Source: Azospirillum sp051124815 (lineage in GTDB: Bacteria; Pseudomonadota; Alphaproteobacteria; Azospirillales; Azospirillaceae). Taken from it: a stretch of 64,000 bases of DNA. The first letter of the stretch is position 1; every line of letters begins with the position of its first letter. The stretch lies in NCBI RefSeq assembly GCF_051124815.1, contig NZ_CP118487.1:372001-436000 (forward strand), written 5' to 3'. The notes beneath the pieces were generated by a model. That model saw only the letters and a program-made list of their open reading frames with translations. It did no database searches and was not told the DNA's origin. Positions 1-9,374 of this stretch are shown here, piece by piece. The position numbers and the translations under genes are program-made.

Positions 1-106
1 GGCGGGGTCCTGTGATTACGATTGGCCGGTAACCTTTCGTTAGCCACGACAGGCGACTCTGGCGTCGCGAACCGCTTATGCGATCCCCGGCGCGGAGCCC
101 TCTGCC

Positions 107-1768
107 TTGCCCCACACCTCTTCCCAGTCCCAACCGTCGGCCCCCAACGCGTCCTGGCTGAACGGGGCGGCGCTCTACCAGATCTATCCGCTGAGCTTCC
201 GCGACCGCGGCGGCGACGGCTGGGGCGACCTCGACGGCGTGATCGAGGGGCTGGACCATGTCGCCTCGCTGGGTGTCGACGGGGTGTGGATCAGCCCCTT
301 CTACCCGTCGCCGCGCACCGACTTCGGCTATGACGTCGCCGACCACCGGGCGGTGGACCCGCGCATGGGCAACCTCGCCGTCTTCGACCGGCTGGTCGAG
401 CGCGCCCATGGGCTGGGGCTGAAGGTCCTGGTCGATCTGGTCTGCGGCCACACCTCCAACGCCCATCCCTGGTTCGTCGACAGCCGGCGGTCGCGGGACG
501 GCGACAAGTCCGATTGGTATGTCTGGGCCGATGCCAAGCCCGATGGCACCGCACCCAACAACTGGCTGTCGGTGTTCGGCGGCGCCGCCTGGACCTGGGA
601 GCCGCGGCGGCGGCAATATTACCTGCATCATTTCCTGTCCAGCCAGCCGGCGCTGAACCTGCACCATCCGGCGGTGATGGACGCGCTGTGCGAGACGGCG
701 GAATTCTGGATGGAGCGCGGGGTCGACGGCTTCCGCATCGACGCCGTCGATTTCTTCGCCCATGATCCGCAGCTGCGCTCCAACCCCGCCACCGTCTGGC
801 GCGAGGCCGAACCGCCGCTGAAGCCCTTCGCCCTGCAACAGCATGTCTACGACATGATGCACCCGGCGATCGGCGGCATCCTGTCCCGCCTGCGCGAGAC
901 GGTGGAGCGCTATCCCGGCCGCGTCCTGCTGGGCGAGCTGTCGAGCCAGCCCGGCGCCGGCCAGCGCATCGCCGCCTATTGCACGCCGCAGGGTCTGCAC
1001 GCCGCCTACACCCTGTCGTTGGCCAAACAGCCCTTCAGCGCCAAGGGCTTCGCCCAAGCGTTGAGCGCGGCGGGCCGGCCGGAGTCGATCTGCTGGAGCC
1101 TGTCCAACCACGATGTGGAGCGCGCCGCCAGCCGCTGGCTGCCCGCCGGTGCCGATCCGCAGTCGTTCAACGCCCTGCTGGCGACGCTGGCGGCGGCGCT
1201 GCCCGGCACCGTCTGCCTCTATCAGGGGGAGGAACTGGCCCTGCCCAACGCGGCGCTGGAACAGCATCAGCTGCGCGACCCCTTCGGTATCACCTACTGG
1301 CCCGATTTCCAGGGCCGTGACGGCAGCCGCACGCCCATGCCCTGGCGCGCCGCCGAAACCCATGCCGGTTTCACCAATGCCGAGCCCTGGCTGCCGGTAC
1401 CCGACGCCCATCTGGATCTCGCTGTCGACCGGCAGGAGCGGACGGCCGGCAGCCCGCTGGCGGTGTGGCGTGCGGCACTCTCCCTGCGTCGTGATCTGGA
1501 GGCGCTGCGCGCCGGCTCCGTCAGCGCGGTGGAGGAGCATGGCGACCTGCTGTCCTTCGAACGGGTGTCGGGGGAGGACCGCCTGCTGGCCGTCTTCAAC
1601 ATGGCCGACCGGCCGGCGGAGTTCGCCCTGCGCGGTCGCGGCGATCTGGAGGAACTGCCTGTCCCGCGCGCTCCGGGTGCCCTGCCGCCGGAGCTGACCG
1701 CCGATGGCCGGACGCTGGTGATGCCGCCGCTGTCGGTCTTCCTGGGACGGCTGCGCACCGCCTCCTGA
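107..1768 (+). CDS. GH13 alpha-glucosidase-like glycoside hydrolase
   Basis: This is a glycoside hydrolase family 13 enzyme of the alpha-glucosidase / oligo-1,6-glucosidase type, expected to release glucose from the non-reducing end of maltodextrins in the cytoplasm (no signal peptide is visible). All catalytic landmarks are present. The nucleophile is Asp212 in GFRIDAVDF, the acid/base is Glu277 in LLGELSS, and the third acid is Asp336 in SNHDVE. The motifs LYQGEELALP and DPFGITYWPDFQGRDG are typical of alpha-glucosidases rather than amylases. Length (553 aa) is normal for the family. The start is TTG, the first usable start after an in-frame TAG at 41-43, with GGAG at 94-97 nine bases upstream. 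It may act with the maltodextrin/trehalose enzymes 30 kb away, but that is inference; sucrose specificity cannot be excluded. Confidence 0.85.
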   Translation: MPHTSSQSQPSAPNASWLNGAALYQIYPLSFRDRGGDGWGDLDGVIEGLDHVASLGVDGVWISPFYPSPRTDFGYDVADHRAVDPRMGNLAVFDRLVERAHGLGLKVLVDLVCGHTSNAHPWFVDSRRSRDGDKSDWYVWADAKPDGTAPNNWLSVFGGAAWTWEPRRRQYYLHHFLSSQPALNLHHPAVMDALCETAEFWMERGVDGFRIDAVDFFAHDPQLRSNPATVWREAEPPLKPFALQQHVYDMMHPAIGGILSRLRETVERYPGRVLLGELSSQPGAGQRIAAYCTPQGLHAAYTLSLAKQPFSAKGFAQALSAAGRPESICWSLSNHDVERAASRWLPAGADPQSFNALLATLAAALPGTVCLYQGEELALPNAALEQHQLRDPFGITYWPDFQGRDGSRTPMPWRAAETHAGFTNAEPWLPVPDAHLDLAVDRQERTAGSPLAVWRAALSLRRDLEALRAGSVSAVEEHGDLLSFERVSGEDRLLAVFNMADRPAEFALRGRGDLEELPVPRAPGALPPELTADGRTLVMPPLSVFLGRLRTAS

Positions 1769-1826
1769 ACCCCCTCGAAAGGCAGGCATGCACATTTATG
1801 CGATGCGGGGCCCGGCAGCGGATGCT

Positions 1827-1856
1827 TTGTTACACTCTCGCCTAAGTCGCTGTAAT
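1827..1856 (+). promoter_or_regulatory. possible sigma70-type promoter before the TRAP binding-protein gene
   Basis: TTGTTA (1827-1832) and TGTAAT (1851-1856) are 18 bases apart. This is the only reasonable -35/-10 pair in the gap between the hydrolase and the solute-binding protein gene. It is a consensus match by eye only, so confidence is low. Confidence 0.3.
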
Positions 1857-1920
1857 TCCCTGATTCATCGCGGGTCACGGAAATCGTCAGCAACAGCAAT
1901 AATCTTGCGGAGTAGCGGGA

Positions 1921-3021
1921 GTGGAAAGAAGAGCGTTTCTCACCAAGGCCGGCGTCGGTGCCGTTTCGACCGTTGCCGCCTCGACCCTCGCGGCCCCGGC
2001 CATCGCGCAGACCCAGCCGGCGATCCAGTGGCGCCTGGCTTCGAGCTTCCCGAAGAGCACCGACATCCTCGTCGGCACGTCCGAGATGATCGCCAAGCGC
2101 GTGTCCGAGGCGACCGACGGCAAGTTCCAGATCCGCGTCCATGCCGCCGGTGAGATCGTCCCCGGCCTGCAGGTGCTGGACGCCGTGCAGAACGGCACCG
2201 TCCAGTGCGGCCACACCTGCGGCTACTATTATGTCGGCAAGGACCCGACCTTCGCCTTCGACACCGCCATTCCCTTCGGGCCCAACGCCCGCCAGCAGAA
2301 TGCCTGGTACCAGTATGGCGGCGGCCAGGAGGTGATGCGCACCTTCTTCGCCAAGCACGGCATCGTCCAGTTCCCGGCCGGCAACACCGGCGCCCAGATG
2401 GGCGGCTGGTACCGCAAGGAGATCAAGTCGCTGGCCGACTTCAACGGCCTGAAGATCCGCATCGCCGGCATCACCGGCCAGATCATGGCCAAGCTGGGCG
2501 CCGCCCCGACCCAGATCGCCGGCAGCGACATCTACCCGGCGCTGGAAAAGGGCACCATCGACGCCGTCGAGTTCGTCGGCCCCTATGACGACGAGAAGCT
2601 GGGCTTCGTCCAGGTCGCCAAATACTACTACTATCCGGGCTGGTGGGAAGGCGGGCCGCAGGTCTCGCTCTACATCAACCAGAAGGAATGGGACGCGCTG
2701 CCCAAATCCTATCAGGCGATCCTGACGGCGGCCTGCGCCGAGGCGAACAGCGCGATGACCGCCCGCTACGACGCGGAGAACGCCAAGGCGCTGAAGCGTC
2801 TGGTCGCCAAGGGTGCCCTGCTGCGCCCCTATCCGCGCGACCTGATGGAAGCCGCCCACAAGATCGCCTACGAGCTGTACGACGACATCGCGAAGACCAA
2901 TCCGGACTTCAAGGCCGTCTACGACAGCTGGAAGCCCTTCCTGGAGGAGGTGCAGCTGTGGTTCCGCGTCGCGGAACTGCCCTACGACAACTTCATGCAG
3001 ACGGCCGGCCGCGGTAAGTAA
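1921..3021 (+). CDS. TRAP transporter solute-binding protein, DctP family (TakP-like)
   Basis: This is a periplasmic solute receptor of the DctP (TRAP-T) family, 366 aa. The N-terminus has a Tat-like signal: ERRAFLTKAG, a hydrophobic stretch, and a cleavage site after APAIAQ at about residue 30. Conserved receptor features follow, including GGWYRKEI with its substrate-contacting Arg, the LKIRIAG segment and DAVEFVGPYDD. The VEFVGPYDDEKLGF region resembles 2-oxoacid-binding TakP-type receptors, so a 2-oxo or hydroxy acid ligand is plausible but unproven. The start is GTG at 1921 with CGGAG at 1908-1912. No DctQ or DctM membrane subunit is adjacent, and a strong terminator follows, so the gene looks monocistronic. 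It must use membrane subunits encoded elsewhere or serve a sensory role. Confidence 0.9.
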   Translation: MERRAFLTKAGVGAVSTVAASTLAAPAIAQTQPAIQWRLASSFPKSTDILVGTSEMIAKRVSEATDGKFQIRVHAAGEIVPGLQVLDAVQNGTVQCGHTCGYYYVGKDPTFAFDTAIPFGPNARQQNAWYQYGGGQEVMRTFFAKHGIVQFPAGNTGAQMGGWYRKEIKSLADFNGLKIRIAGITGQIMAKLGAAPTQIAGSDIYPALEKGTIDAVEFVGPYDDEKLGFVQVAKYYYYPGWWEGGPQVSLYINQKEWDALPKSYQAILTAACAEANSAMTARYDAENAKALKRLVAKGALLRPYPRDLMEAAHKIAYELYDDIAKTNPDFKAVYDSWKPFLEEVQLWFRVAELPYDNFMQTAGRGK

Positions 3022-3049
3022 CCGCGTTCGGGTCCTGGTGATGGAAAGC

Positions 3050-3084
3050 GGGGGTGGCCGGTCCGGCCGCCCCCTTTTTCTTTT
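3050..3084 (+). terminator. Rho-independent terminator after the TRAP binding-protein gene
   Basis: An 11-base-pair stem (GGGGG-T-GGCCG pairing with CGGCC-G-CCCCC, one T:G wobble) with a GTC loop is followed by TTTTTCTTTT. It lies between two convergent genes. On the opposite strand the hairpin can also form and is followed by TTTCC, so it may help end the flagellar operon transcript too. Confidence 0.9.
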
Positions 3085-3098
3085 CAGACCAGCCCCTG

Positions 3099-5147
3099 TC
3101 AGGCCAGATAGTTCAGCAGCGACAGCTTCTGCGTCTGGCCGGCGACGGTGTAGGTCGCCTGCTGGACGTTCATCGCGCTGCTCAGCCGGGCCGCGACCTC
3201 GGTCTGGTCGATGCCTTCGATCTTGGCGATGCGGTCGGTCAGGGTGGCGATCGAGTCCGTGTGGGCGTTCTTGGTGGTTTCCAGCGTGGCGGCGTCGGAC
3301 GCGACCTTGGCGTGGATCGACCGGATCTGGTCGGTCGCCTGGGTCAGCATCTCGCGCGCCTGGGTGCTGTACTCCGTCCATTTGCCGGGATTGGCCGCCG
3401 CCGTCCGTACCAGTTGCATCGCCTTCACCAGCGTCTGGAACGCCTTGTCGTCGGCGCTGACGCCATAGGTCAGGTTCAGGTTGTCGTCGATGGTCACCTG
3501 CGACTTGCGGTACGCCTCGGCGTTCTTGCCCTTGGTCAGATATTCGGAATCGTAGAAGGGCAGGTCGGGCGGATCGGCATAGGGGACGTCGATCAGACTG
3601 TCCTGCTCCGGCGGCAGGGTGCCGACCGAGATGGTGTTCTGCAGCGACCCGTTCGTCACCTTGGCGCTGGTCGAGAACAGCGAGCTGCGGTTGGGGTGGT
3701 TGGGGTCGGCGTTGGCCGTGCTGGTCAGCGCGATGCCGGGGCCGTTGCCGACCGCGTCGATGGTGACCGGCGGGGCCGGGTTCAGGTTGGCGAAGTTCTG
3801 GCGCAGCTTGTCGGCCACCTGGCTGACGTCGGTGACGCCGGCGGCATAGTCGGTGTCGCTGACCGTGTAGCGCACCGTGTAGGTCTGGTAGGGCGGCAGG
3901 TCGCGCGGCTCGTTGGGGTTCTTCGTGTAGTAGTTCTGGTTGTACGGATCGTCGGGATCGCCGACTGCGACCGTGAATTCGAAGGTGTCGCCGATGTCCA
4001 CCGCGGCACCGTTCAGGGTGAAGCTGTCGACCTGCGGCAGGGCGGTCGTCGGCGCCTGGGTGGTGGTCGGCGCGGTGACGGTGTTCTCCACCGTGGCGGA
4101 GTTGATGACGCGGGCCGACAGGTCGAACTTCTGCCCCGGATCCTGGCCGACCAGCGTGATGATGCCGTTGGAGGTCGACACCGTCATCGGCAGCGGCGGG
4201 CTGGCGGCGTTGATCTGGGTGGTCAGCGTCTGGGCGACGAAGGTCAGCGTCTTCGGGTCGGTCGCCTGGATCTGGTAGCCGAAGGTCTGACCGGAGACCG
4301 TCACCTCGAAATAATCGTCGGCGTTCACCACGGCGCCGTTCAGCGTGATCTTGCTGGTCTGCTTCGTCGCCATCAGGTCGGTGACCGGCTCCGTCCCGAA
4401 CCGCGAGCCGGAGAACAGGTAGCGGTCGCCGAAACGCTGGTTCATCAGCGCCTGGATGTCGCGCATGGCGCCCTCGGCGCGGTCCTTGACCTGATCGGCC
4501 TGCGGGAAGGTGACGGAGAAGCTGCTGCTCGCCGACGCCTTCAGCGTGTCGAAGCTGAGGTTCAGGATCGCGCCCTCGCCGGGGCCGCCGGAGATGTTGA
4601 AGTTGTATCCCTTGCCGTCGTTGGGCGGGGTGGTGCCCAGGTTGATGGCGCGGGTGGTCTTGCCGCCCAGCCCGTCGGTCACGGTCACGTCGAAGGTGCC
4701 GTTCGGGCCCTGCTGCGACGGAACCGCGGTGACGGTGTAGTTGGCGCCGACCGTCAGCTTCGACTTGGTGGCGTCCACCGACATCTTCATCCCGTCGGGA
4801 TTGGTGTTGATCGGCGTGGCGACGCTGGCCGGACCCGGCTCGAACGGCATCGTGGTGCTGGAGGTCCAGCTCGACACGATCGATTCCAGCGAGGTCAGCA
4901 CCTTGTCGGTCGCCTGCACGCGCGGCGCCGCCATGTTGATGCTCTGGACGTAATTGTCCTTCTTCGCCATCTCCGACCGCAGGTCCAGAAGCTTCTGCAC
5001 CTCCGGGCCGTAGGCGTTGAGATCGACCGACTTCTTGCCCGTGGTCAGCTGTTCGGACAGCCGGTTGATGTCGTTCTGGCCGCCGGACAGGTTCCGGACA
5101 AGGCTCAGATATTTCGAGTAGCTGCTGACTCCCGTTATCGAGCTCAT
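3099..5147 (-). CDS. flgL: flagellar hook-associated protein 3 (hook-filament junction), enlarged
   Basis: FlgL forms the junction between hook and filament. The N-terminal helix region (SSYSKYLSLVRNLSGGQNDINRLSEQLTTG) and the C-terminal helix region (TTKNAHTDSIATLTDRIAKIEG, ending LSLLNYLA) are the conserved flagellin-like D0/D1 parts. At 682 aa it is about twice the enterobacterial length. The extra mass is a beta-rich central region with two copies of a module of roughly 100 residues, starting near residues 267 (KITLNGAVVNADDYFEVTV) and 374 (FTLNGAAVDIGDTFEFTV), which resembles modules in the hook protein of the same operon. Its start overlaps the flgK stop by four bases (ATGA), indicating translational coupling. 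It is the last gene of the flgE-flgK-flgL operon. Confidence 0.93.
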   Translation of the reverse strand: MSSITGVSSYSKYLSLVRNLSGGQNDINRLSEQLTTGKKSVDLNAYGPEVQKLLDLRSEMAKKDNYVQSINMAAPRVQATDKVLTSLESIVSSWTSSTTMPFEPGPASVATPINTNPDGMKMSVDATKSKLTVGANYTVTAVPSQQGPNGTFDVTVTDGLGGKTTRAINLGTTPPNDGKGYNFNISGGPGEGAILNLSFDTLKASASSSFSVTFPQADQVKDRAEGAMRDIQALMNQRFGDRYLFSGSRFGTEPVTDLMATKQTSKITLNGAVVNADDYFEVTVSGQTFGYQIQATDPKTLTFVAQTLTTQINAASPPLPMTVSTSNGIITLVGQDPGQKFDLSARVINSATVENTVTAPTTTQAPTTALPQVDSFTLNGAAVDIGDTFEFTVAVGDPDDPYNQNYYTKNPNEPRDLPPYQTYTVRYTVSDTDYAAGVTDVSQVADKLRQNFANLNPAPPVTIDAVGNGPGIALTSTANADPNHPNRSSLFSTSAKVTNGSLQNTISVGTLPPEQDSLIDVPYADPPDLPFYDSEYLTKGKNAEAYRKSQVTIDDNLNLTYGVSADDKAFQTLVKAMQLVRTAAANPGKWTEYSTQAREMLTQATDQIRSIHAKVASDAATLETTKNAHTDSIATLTDRIAKIEGIDQTEVAARLSSAMNVQQATYTVAGQTQKLSLLNYLA

Positions 5148-6553
5148 CGGACCACCGCCTCCAGCGCGTCAAACATTGCATTGGCCACTTGCATGACCCG
5201 TGCCGACGCCTGGTAGGAGGTCTGGAGCTGCTGAAGCTGGGCGATTTCCTCGTCGATGTTCACGCCCGTCTGCGACTGGTAGCGCTCGCTGAGGAGCTGC
5301 ATGGAGGCCTTGTTGGAATCAGCGGCGGTGTTGGCCGTCTTGGCCGCGGCCATCCAGGTCCCGGTGATGGCGCTGCCCATGGCGCTGTAGGTGGTGTCCT
5401 TCATCTGCAGCCCGTCGGCGCTGAAGCTGCGGCCGGCGGCATTGACCGCCTGGACCATGCCGTCGATGGCGGACTGCTTGATTTTGCTGGTGTTGTCCAG
5501 GAGCTTGGGGTTGATCGCGATGGTGAAGCGGTCGCTGCCGGTGAAGAACTGGTTGGCCTGTTCGCCGTCGGCGGCCGGGCTGGCATCGTTGTAGGCGTCG
5601 GCGAAGCTGGTCGGTTCGCCCGCCTTGGTCGGGCCGGTGAAGGCCTTGGCGAACTCGTCCAGCTGCGAGCGCAGCTTGCGGATGACCTCGGTCGTCGGGT
5701 CGCCGCTGGCCGGCGTCGGCGGCTCGGTGGTCGAGCCGTCCTTGCGCATCTGGATCAGCGAGCCCAGCTTGCCGGTGGTCAGGTGGCTGTTGATCGAGGT
5801 GATCTGATTGCCGACCTGTAGGTTGATGTTGCCGCCGTCATAGGAAAGATTTGCCGGCTGGGCATCGACCAGCGCCAGCCCCGACGGGGTGAAGATCGCC
5901 AGCCGGCCGTCCGGCCGCTCGACGGTGCGGATGCCCATGTAGGTGCTCAGCTCGCGCACCAGACCGTCGCGCTTGTCGGCGACGGCGTTGGCGGCGGAGC
6001 CCTGGCCCTGCAGCGACACCATGTCGTTGTTGATCGAGTTGATCTGTTTCAGCAGGTCGTTGACCGTGTCGACCGACTTGGTGATGTCGGTCGACATGTC
6101 GCGGTCGAGCTGCTCCACGCCTTCCGACACGCGGCGGATCTCGCGCGAGAAGCTCTCGGCCGCCTGGACCAGCTGGTACTGCGCCGTCTCGTCCTCCGGC
6201 GAGGTCGACAGCGTCTTGATCGCCGCCTGGAACTTGTCGGCATAGTCGTTCAGCAGCGGCGTCCCGTTGGTGGTCCGCATCAGGTCGCCCAGCTGCTGCA
6301 TGTAGGTCGAGGTCACCTGCGATCCGCCGTCGCGCGAGGTCAGATCCATCACCTGGGCCATCAGCGCCTTGTCGACTTCCCGGCGATAGGTCGTGCTGAT
6401 GACCTGACCGCTGGCGTCCACCGACTGTTGGGCGGTGTGGCGGGTGCGGTTCGGGTCGTTGGCCTGCGCGATGTTGTCCGAAACCAGCTTGACGTTGGTC
6501 TGGACCGTGCGCAGCCCGGCCGTGGCACTGTTCAAGGCTGCGAAGAGGGACAT
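5144..6553 (-). CDS. flgK: flagellar hook-associated protein 1
   Basis: FlgK is the first hook-filament junction protein. The N-terminus MSLFAALNSATAGLRTVQ followed by NVKLVSDNIAQAN is the standard rod/hook-family amphipathic helix. The C-terminus (TGVNIDEEIAQLQQLQTSYQASARVMQVANAMFDALEAVV) is a classical FlgK ending. The start at 6553 is preferred over an in-frame ATG at 6616, because the conserved N-terminus begins there and AAGG precedes it by nine bases. This gives 469 aa, shorter than the roughly 550 aa of enterobacterial FlgK. It lies 143 bases downstream of flgE and overlaps flgL by four bases. Confidence 0.94.
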   Translation of the reverse strand: MSLFAALNSATAGLRTVQTNVKLVSDNIAQANDPNRTRHTAQQSVDASGQVISTTYRREVDKALMAQVMDLTSRDGGSQVTSTYMQQLGDLMRTTNGTPLLNDYADKFQAAIKTLSTSPEDETAQYQLVQAAESFSREIRRVSEGVEQLDRDMSTDITKSVDTVNDLLKQINSINNDMVSLQGQGSAANAVADKRDGLVRELSTYMGIRTVERPDGRLAIFTPSGLALVDAQPANLSYDGGNINLQVGNQITSINSHLTTGKLGSLIQMRKDGSTTEPPTPASGDPTTEVIRKLRSQLDEFAKAFTGPTKAGEPTSFADAYNDASPAADGEQANQFFTGSDRFTIAINPKLLDNTSKIKQSAIDGMVQAVNAAGRSFSADGLQMKDTTYSAMGSAITGTWMAAAKTANTAADSNKASMQLLSERYQSQTGVNIDEEIAQLQQLQTSYQASARVMQVANAMFDALEAVVR

Positions 6554-6627
6554 GGCAGGAGACCTTTCACGGATCGGGATGGTCGGGGCGGTGCCGGGAT
6601 GGCCGCCGCCCCCCATTCAGACGATCA

Positions 6628-6655
6628 GGAACTGGCGATCAGGGAACTGGCGATC
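6628..6655. repeat. short tandem direct repeat in the flgE-flgK gap
   Basis: GGAACTGGCGATC occurs at 6628-6640 and again at 6643-6655, a period of 15 bases. A partial third copy (GGGCGATCAGG) lies a few bases on. It sits in the 143-base untranslated gap between flgE and flgK. No function can be assigned. Confidence 0.6.
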
Positions 6656-6696
6656 GGTAGACGGGCGATCAGGCAATCAGAAGGTCAGGGCCGCGC

Positions 6697-9327
6697 CTAG
6701 CGCTTCAGCCCCAGCACTTCCTGAAGCATTTCGTCGGACGTGGTGACGATCTTCGCGTTGGCGGAATAGCTCCGCTGGGTGACGATCATCTTGGTGAACT
6801 CGTCGGCGATATCGACGTTGGAGCTTTCCACGCTGTTCGCCACCACCGCGCCGGCGCCGTTCGTCTCCGGATCGTTGAAGTTCGGCTTGCCGGCCTCTTC
6901 GCTCTCGACGAAGACGCCGCCGGATTCACGCTGCAGGGCGTTCGGGTTGTTGAAGGTGATGATCGGCACCTTCGCGATCATCTTCGACCGTCCGTTGTCG
7001 TAGTTGACCAGGACGGTGCCGTTGTCGCCGAACACCACGTCCTTGAACTGCCCGCGCGGCGCGCCGTTCTGGACCAGCTGGGTGACGTTGATCTCCTCGC
7101 CGGCATACTGGGTCAGGCCGCCCGGCTTCTGGTATTTGCCGAGGTTCAGCGAGATCTGCTGCGGGCCGAAGCCGTAATCGACGGTGAAGGTGACGGTGGC
7201 GTCGGAGCCGGCCGACTGGTTGGCGGCGCTGACCGCCGTGCCGGTGCCGACCAGGGCGGTGGAGATGTTGGTCAGCGTGCCGACCGTCTCCGGCGTCTTG
7301 CCGAAGGTCAGGCCGATATGGGCCGGCGTCTGGCCGGCGACCGCGCTCTGGTCCAGGGTGAACTGATAGGCGGTCGCGTCGCTCACGGTGCCGGTCGCCG
7401 TCGCATCGCTGGTCACGGCCAGCACGTTGCCGGTCACCGTCGCAGTGCCGCCGGCGGCGGTGATCTGCGTGGCGAAATAGTTCAGAACCGCGTTCGGCGT
7501 GCTGTAGGTGTTGATGTTGGCGTTGTCCAGGGTCAGCGAATAGGTCGTGCCGCCGGCCGTCACGGTATAGGTATCGCCGACGTCCACCGTCGTTCCGCCC
7601 AGCGTGATGGAACCGGTGCCGGTCATCGTGTTGGTGTTGGCCGGCGTCGCCGCGGTCTTGGCGGTGACGGTGATGACGCCGCCCTGCGCGGTGGCGGTCA
7701 CCGGCAGCGAGGTGTTGGAGTTGATCTTGTTCGCCAGCGCCGCGGTGATGTCCTCCATCGTCATCTCTTCGCCGGTGGTGCTGTAGGTCACCGCCGTGCC
7801 GTTGATGCTGAGGGTGTATTGCGTGCCGATGTCGCCCGGCGTGCCGGTCAGCGTCACCGTGCGGCTCTGGCGCACGCCGGCCACGCTGGCGACCGACGGC
7901 AGCGAGCTCATCGTGTTCACCGACGCGCTGGAATTGGTCACCGTCGCGCTGGAGGTGACGTTGGTGTTCACCGCATTGGCCTGGATCGACAGGATGTTCC
8001 CGGCCGACGAGGCGGTGACGGTGGAGCCCAGCGCCTGGTTGATCTTGCCGGCCAGCTGGGACACGACGTCGCTCACCGTCGAGTAGCTCTGATAGGTGGC
8101 GGCGGTCACCGTGTAGCTGATCGGCGTGCCGTTCACGTTGATGGTGAAGGAGTCGCCGACCTCGACCTGGGTCTGCGGGAACTGGAACTTGTCGATCTCG
8201 CCGGCACTCGCCGTCGCCGCCGTCGAGGTCTGGCTGACGATGGTGTTGGTGGTGTTGGTGCCGGACACCACGTCGGTGTTCAGCTTGAACGGCGTGCCGG
8301 GTTCGCGGGCGGTGACGCGGATCGTCTGGCCCGAGGAGGTGGCGAGCACCGATGCCGCCGGCGAGGCGGAGTTGATCTGGTTGGCCAGCGCGCCGGCCAG
8401 ACCCGAATAGGTCCGGATCGACCCGATGTTGTCGGCCGTGATCTTCAGGCTGTAGTTGGTGCCGTCGACCTTCACCGTATAGGTGTCGCCGATGCGCAGG
8501 TTGTCCTGGCCGTTGGTGTTGTTGCCGGCCAGCGTGATGACGTTGACCTGTGCGACCGCGGTCTGGCCGGCGATGTTCTGGCCGAAGGTCACGGTGGCGG
8601 GATTGCCGGTGAAGGTGCCGTCGACCGGCTTGCTGTTGGAACCCGGCGCGTCCAGGACCATACGCCAGCTGCTGTCCGCCTGCTGCCGCCACTTGAAATT
8701 GACGGTGCGCGGGTTGCCCTGGCTGTCGAAGATCTGGATGCTGCTGTCGGGAATCTTCTCGCCCGGCTTCGGCGTCGCCGGCAGGTTGGCCGACAGGTCG
8801 ATGGTGTTGGTCGCCACCGGCTTGTCGATCAGCGAGTTCACCTGGATCGGCGCCACCTGGTCCTTGTGCAGGACGCCCGTCACCGGATCGACCAGCCAGC
8901 CGTTCAGGGCATAGCCGGAGCTGTTGACCAGATAGCGGCTCTTGTCCAGTTCGAAGTCGCCGGCGCGGGTGTAGAAGGCGGCCGAGGAGTTGACCGTGCC
9001 CGTCTGCGTCTGCACCAGCGTGCTCGACCCCTGGGTCGCCACCTTGGTGACGCTGAAGAAGCCCTGGCCCTGGATGGCGATGTTGGTCGGGCTCTGCACC
9101 TGGGTCAGGCTGCCCTGGATGTTGTTCATGAAGACCGGTTGCGCCGTGACCCCGCCCGGCTCGTGCAGGCGCTGGCTGGACTGCAGGACCATCGTCTCGA
9201 AAGCCGAATCCACACGCTTGTAGCCGATGGTCGAGCTGTTCGCGATGTTGTCCGAGATATGTCCGAGCGCCTTCGACTGGGCATTCAGGCCGAGAACGGC
9301 GGTTGTCATCGAACCGAAGATGCTCAT
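6697..9327 (-). CDS. flgE: flagellar hook protein FlgE, enlarged with four repeat modules
   Basis: FlgE polymerises into the flagellar hook. The N-terminus MSIFGSMTTAVLGLNAQSKA with LGHISDNIANSSTIGYK, and the C-terminus VESSNVDIADEFTKMIVTQRSYSANAKI ... LQEVLGLKR, are diagnostic. The start at 9327 is chosen over an in-frame ATG at 9354, because the family N-terminus starts there and CGGAG lies nine bases upstream. At 876 aa it is about twice the Salmonella length (roughly 400 aa). The excess is four beta-rich modules beginning near residues 276, 381, 486 and 571. Each has a core like VGDxYTVxVxGTxYSL, then a segment like LANQIN and a closing beta pair. The operon is preceded by a near-consensus sigma54 promoter. 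Confidence 0.95.
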   Translation of the reverse strand: MSIFGSMTTAVLGLNAQSKALGHISDNIANSSTIGYKRVDSAFETMVLQSSQRLHEPGGVTAQPVFMNNIQGSLTQVQSPTNIAIQGQGFFSVTKVATQGSSTLVQTQTGTVNSSAAFYTRAGDFELDKSRYLVNSSGYALNGWLVDPVTGVLHKDQVAPIQVNSLIDKPVATNTIDLSANLPATPKPGEKIPDSSIQIFDSQGNPRTVNFKWRQQADSSWRMVLDAPGSNSKPVDGTFTGNPATVTFGQNIAGQTAVAQVNVITLAGNNTNGQDNLRIGDTYTVKVDGTNYSLKITADNIGSIRTYSGLAGALANQINSASPAASVLATSSGQTIRVTAREPGTPFKLNTDVVSGTNTTNTIVSQTSTAATASAGEIDKFQFPQTQVEVGDSFTINVNGTPISYTVTAATYQSYSTVSDVVSQLAGKINQALGSTVTASSAGNILSIQANAVNTNVTSSATVTNSSASVNTMSSLPSVASVAGVRQSRTVTLTGTPGDIGTQYTLSINGTAVTYSTTGEEMTMEDITAALANKINSNTSLPVTATAQGGVITVTAKTAATPANTNTMTGTGSITLGGTTVDVGDTYTVTAGGTTYSLTLDNANINTYSTPNAVLNYFATQITAAGGTATVTGNVLAVTSDATATGTVSDATAYQFTLDQSAVAGQTPAHIGLTFGKTPETVGTLTNISTALVGTGTAVSAANQSAGSDATVTFTVDYGFGPQQISLNLGKYQKPGGLTQYAGEEINVTQLVQNGAPRGQFKDVVFGDNGTVLVNYDNGRSKMIAKVPIITFNNPNALQRESGGVFVESEEAGKPNFNDPETNGAGAVVANSVESSNVDIADEFTKMIVTQRSYSANAKIVTTSDEMLQEVLGLKR

Positions 9328-9374
9328 GGCCGGGGTCTCCGAAAGAAAGGGCAAAGGTCTTCTGCGCCCTGTCT

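Noticed and set aside
1294..5181. A 1295-residue open frame on the minus strand across the TRAP gene and flgL
   Set aside because: It is an antisense/offset frame of high-GC DNA, rich in Arg, Gly and Asp without family motifs, and lies over well-supported genes.
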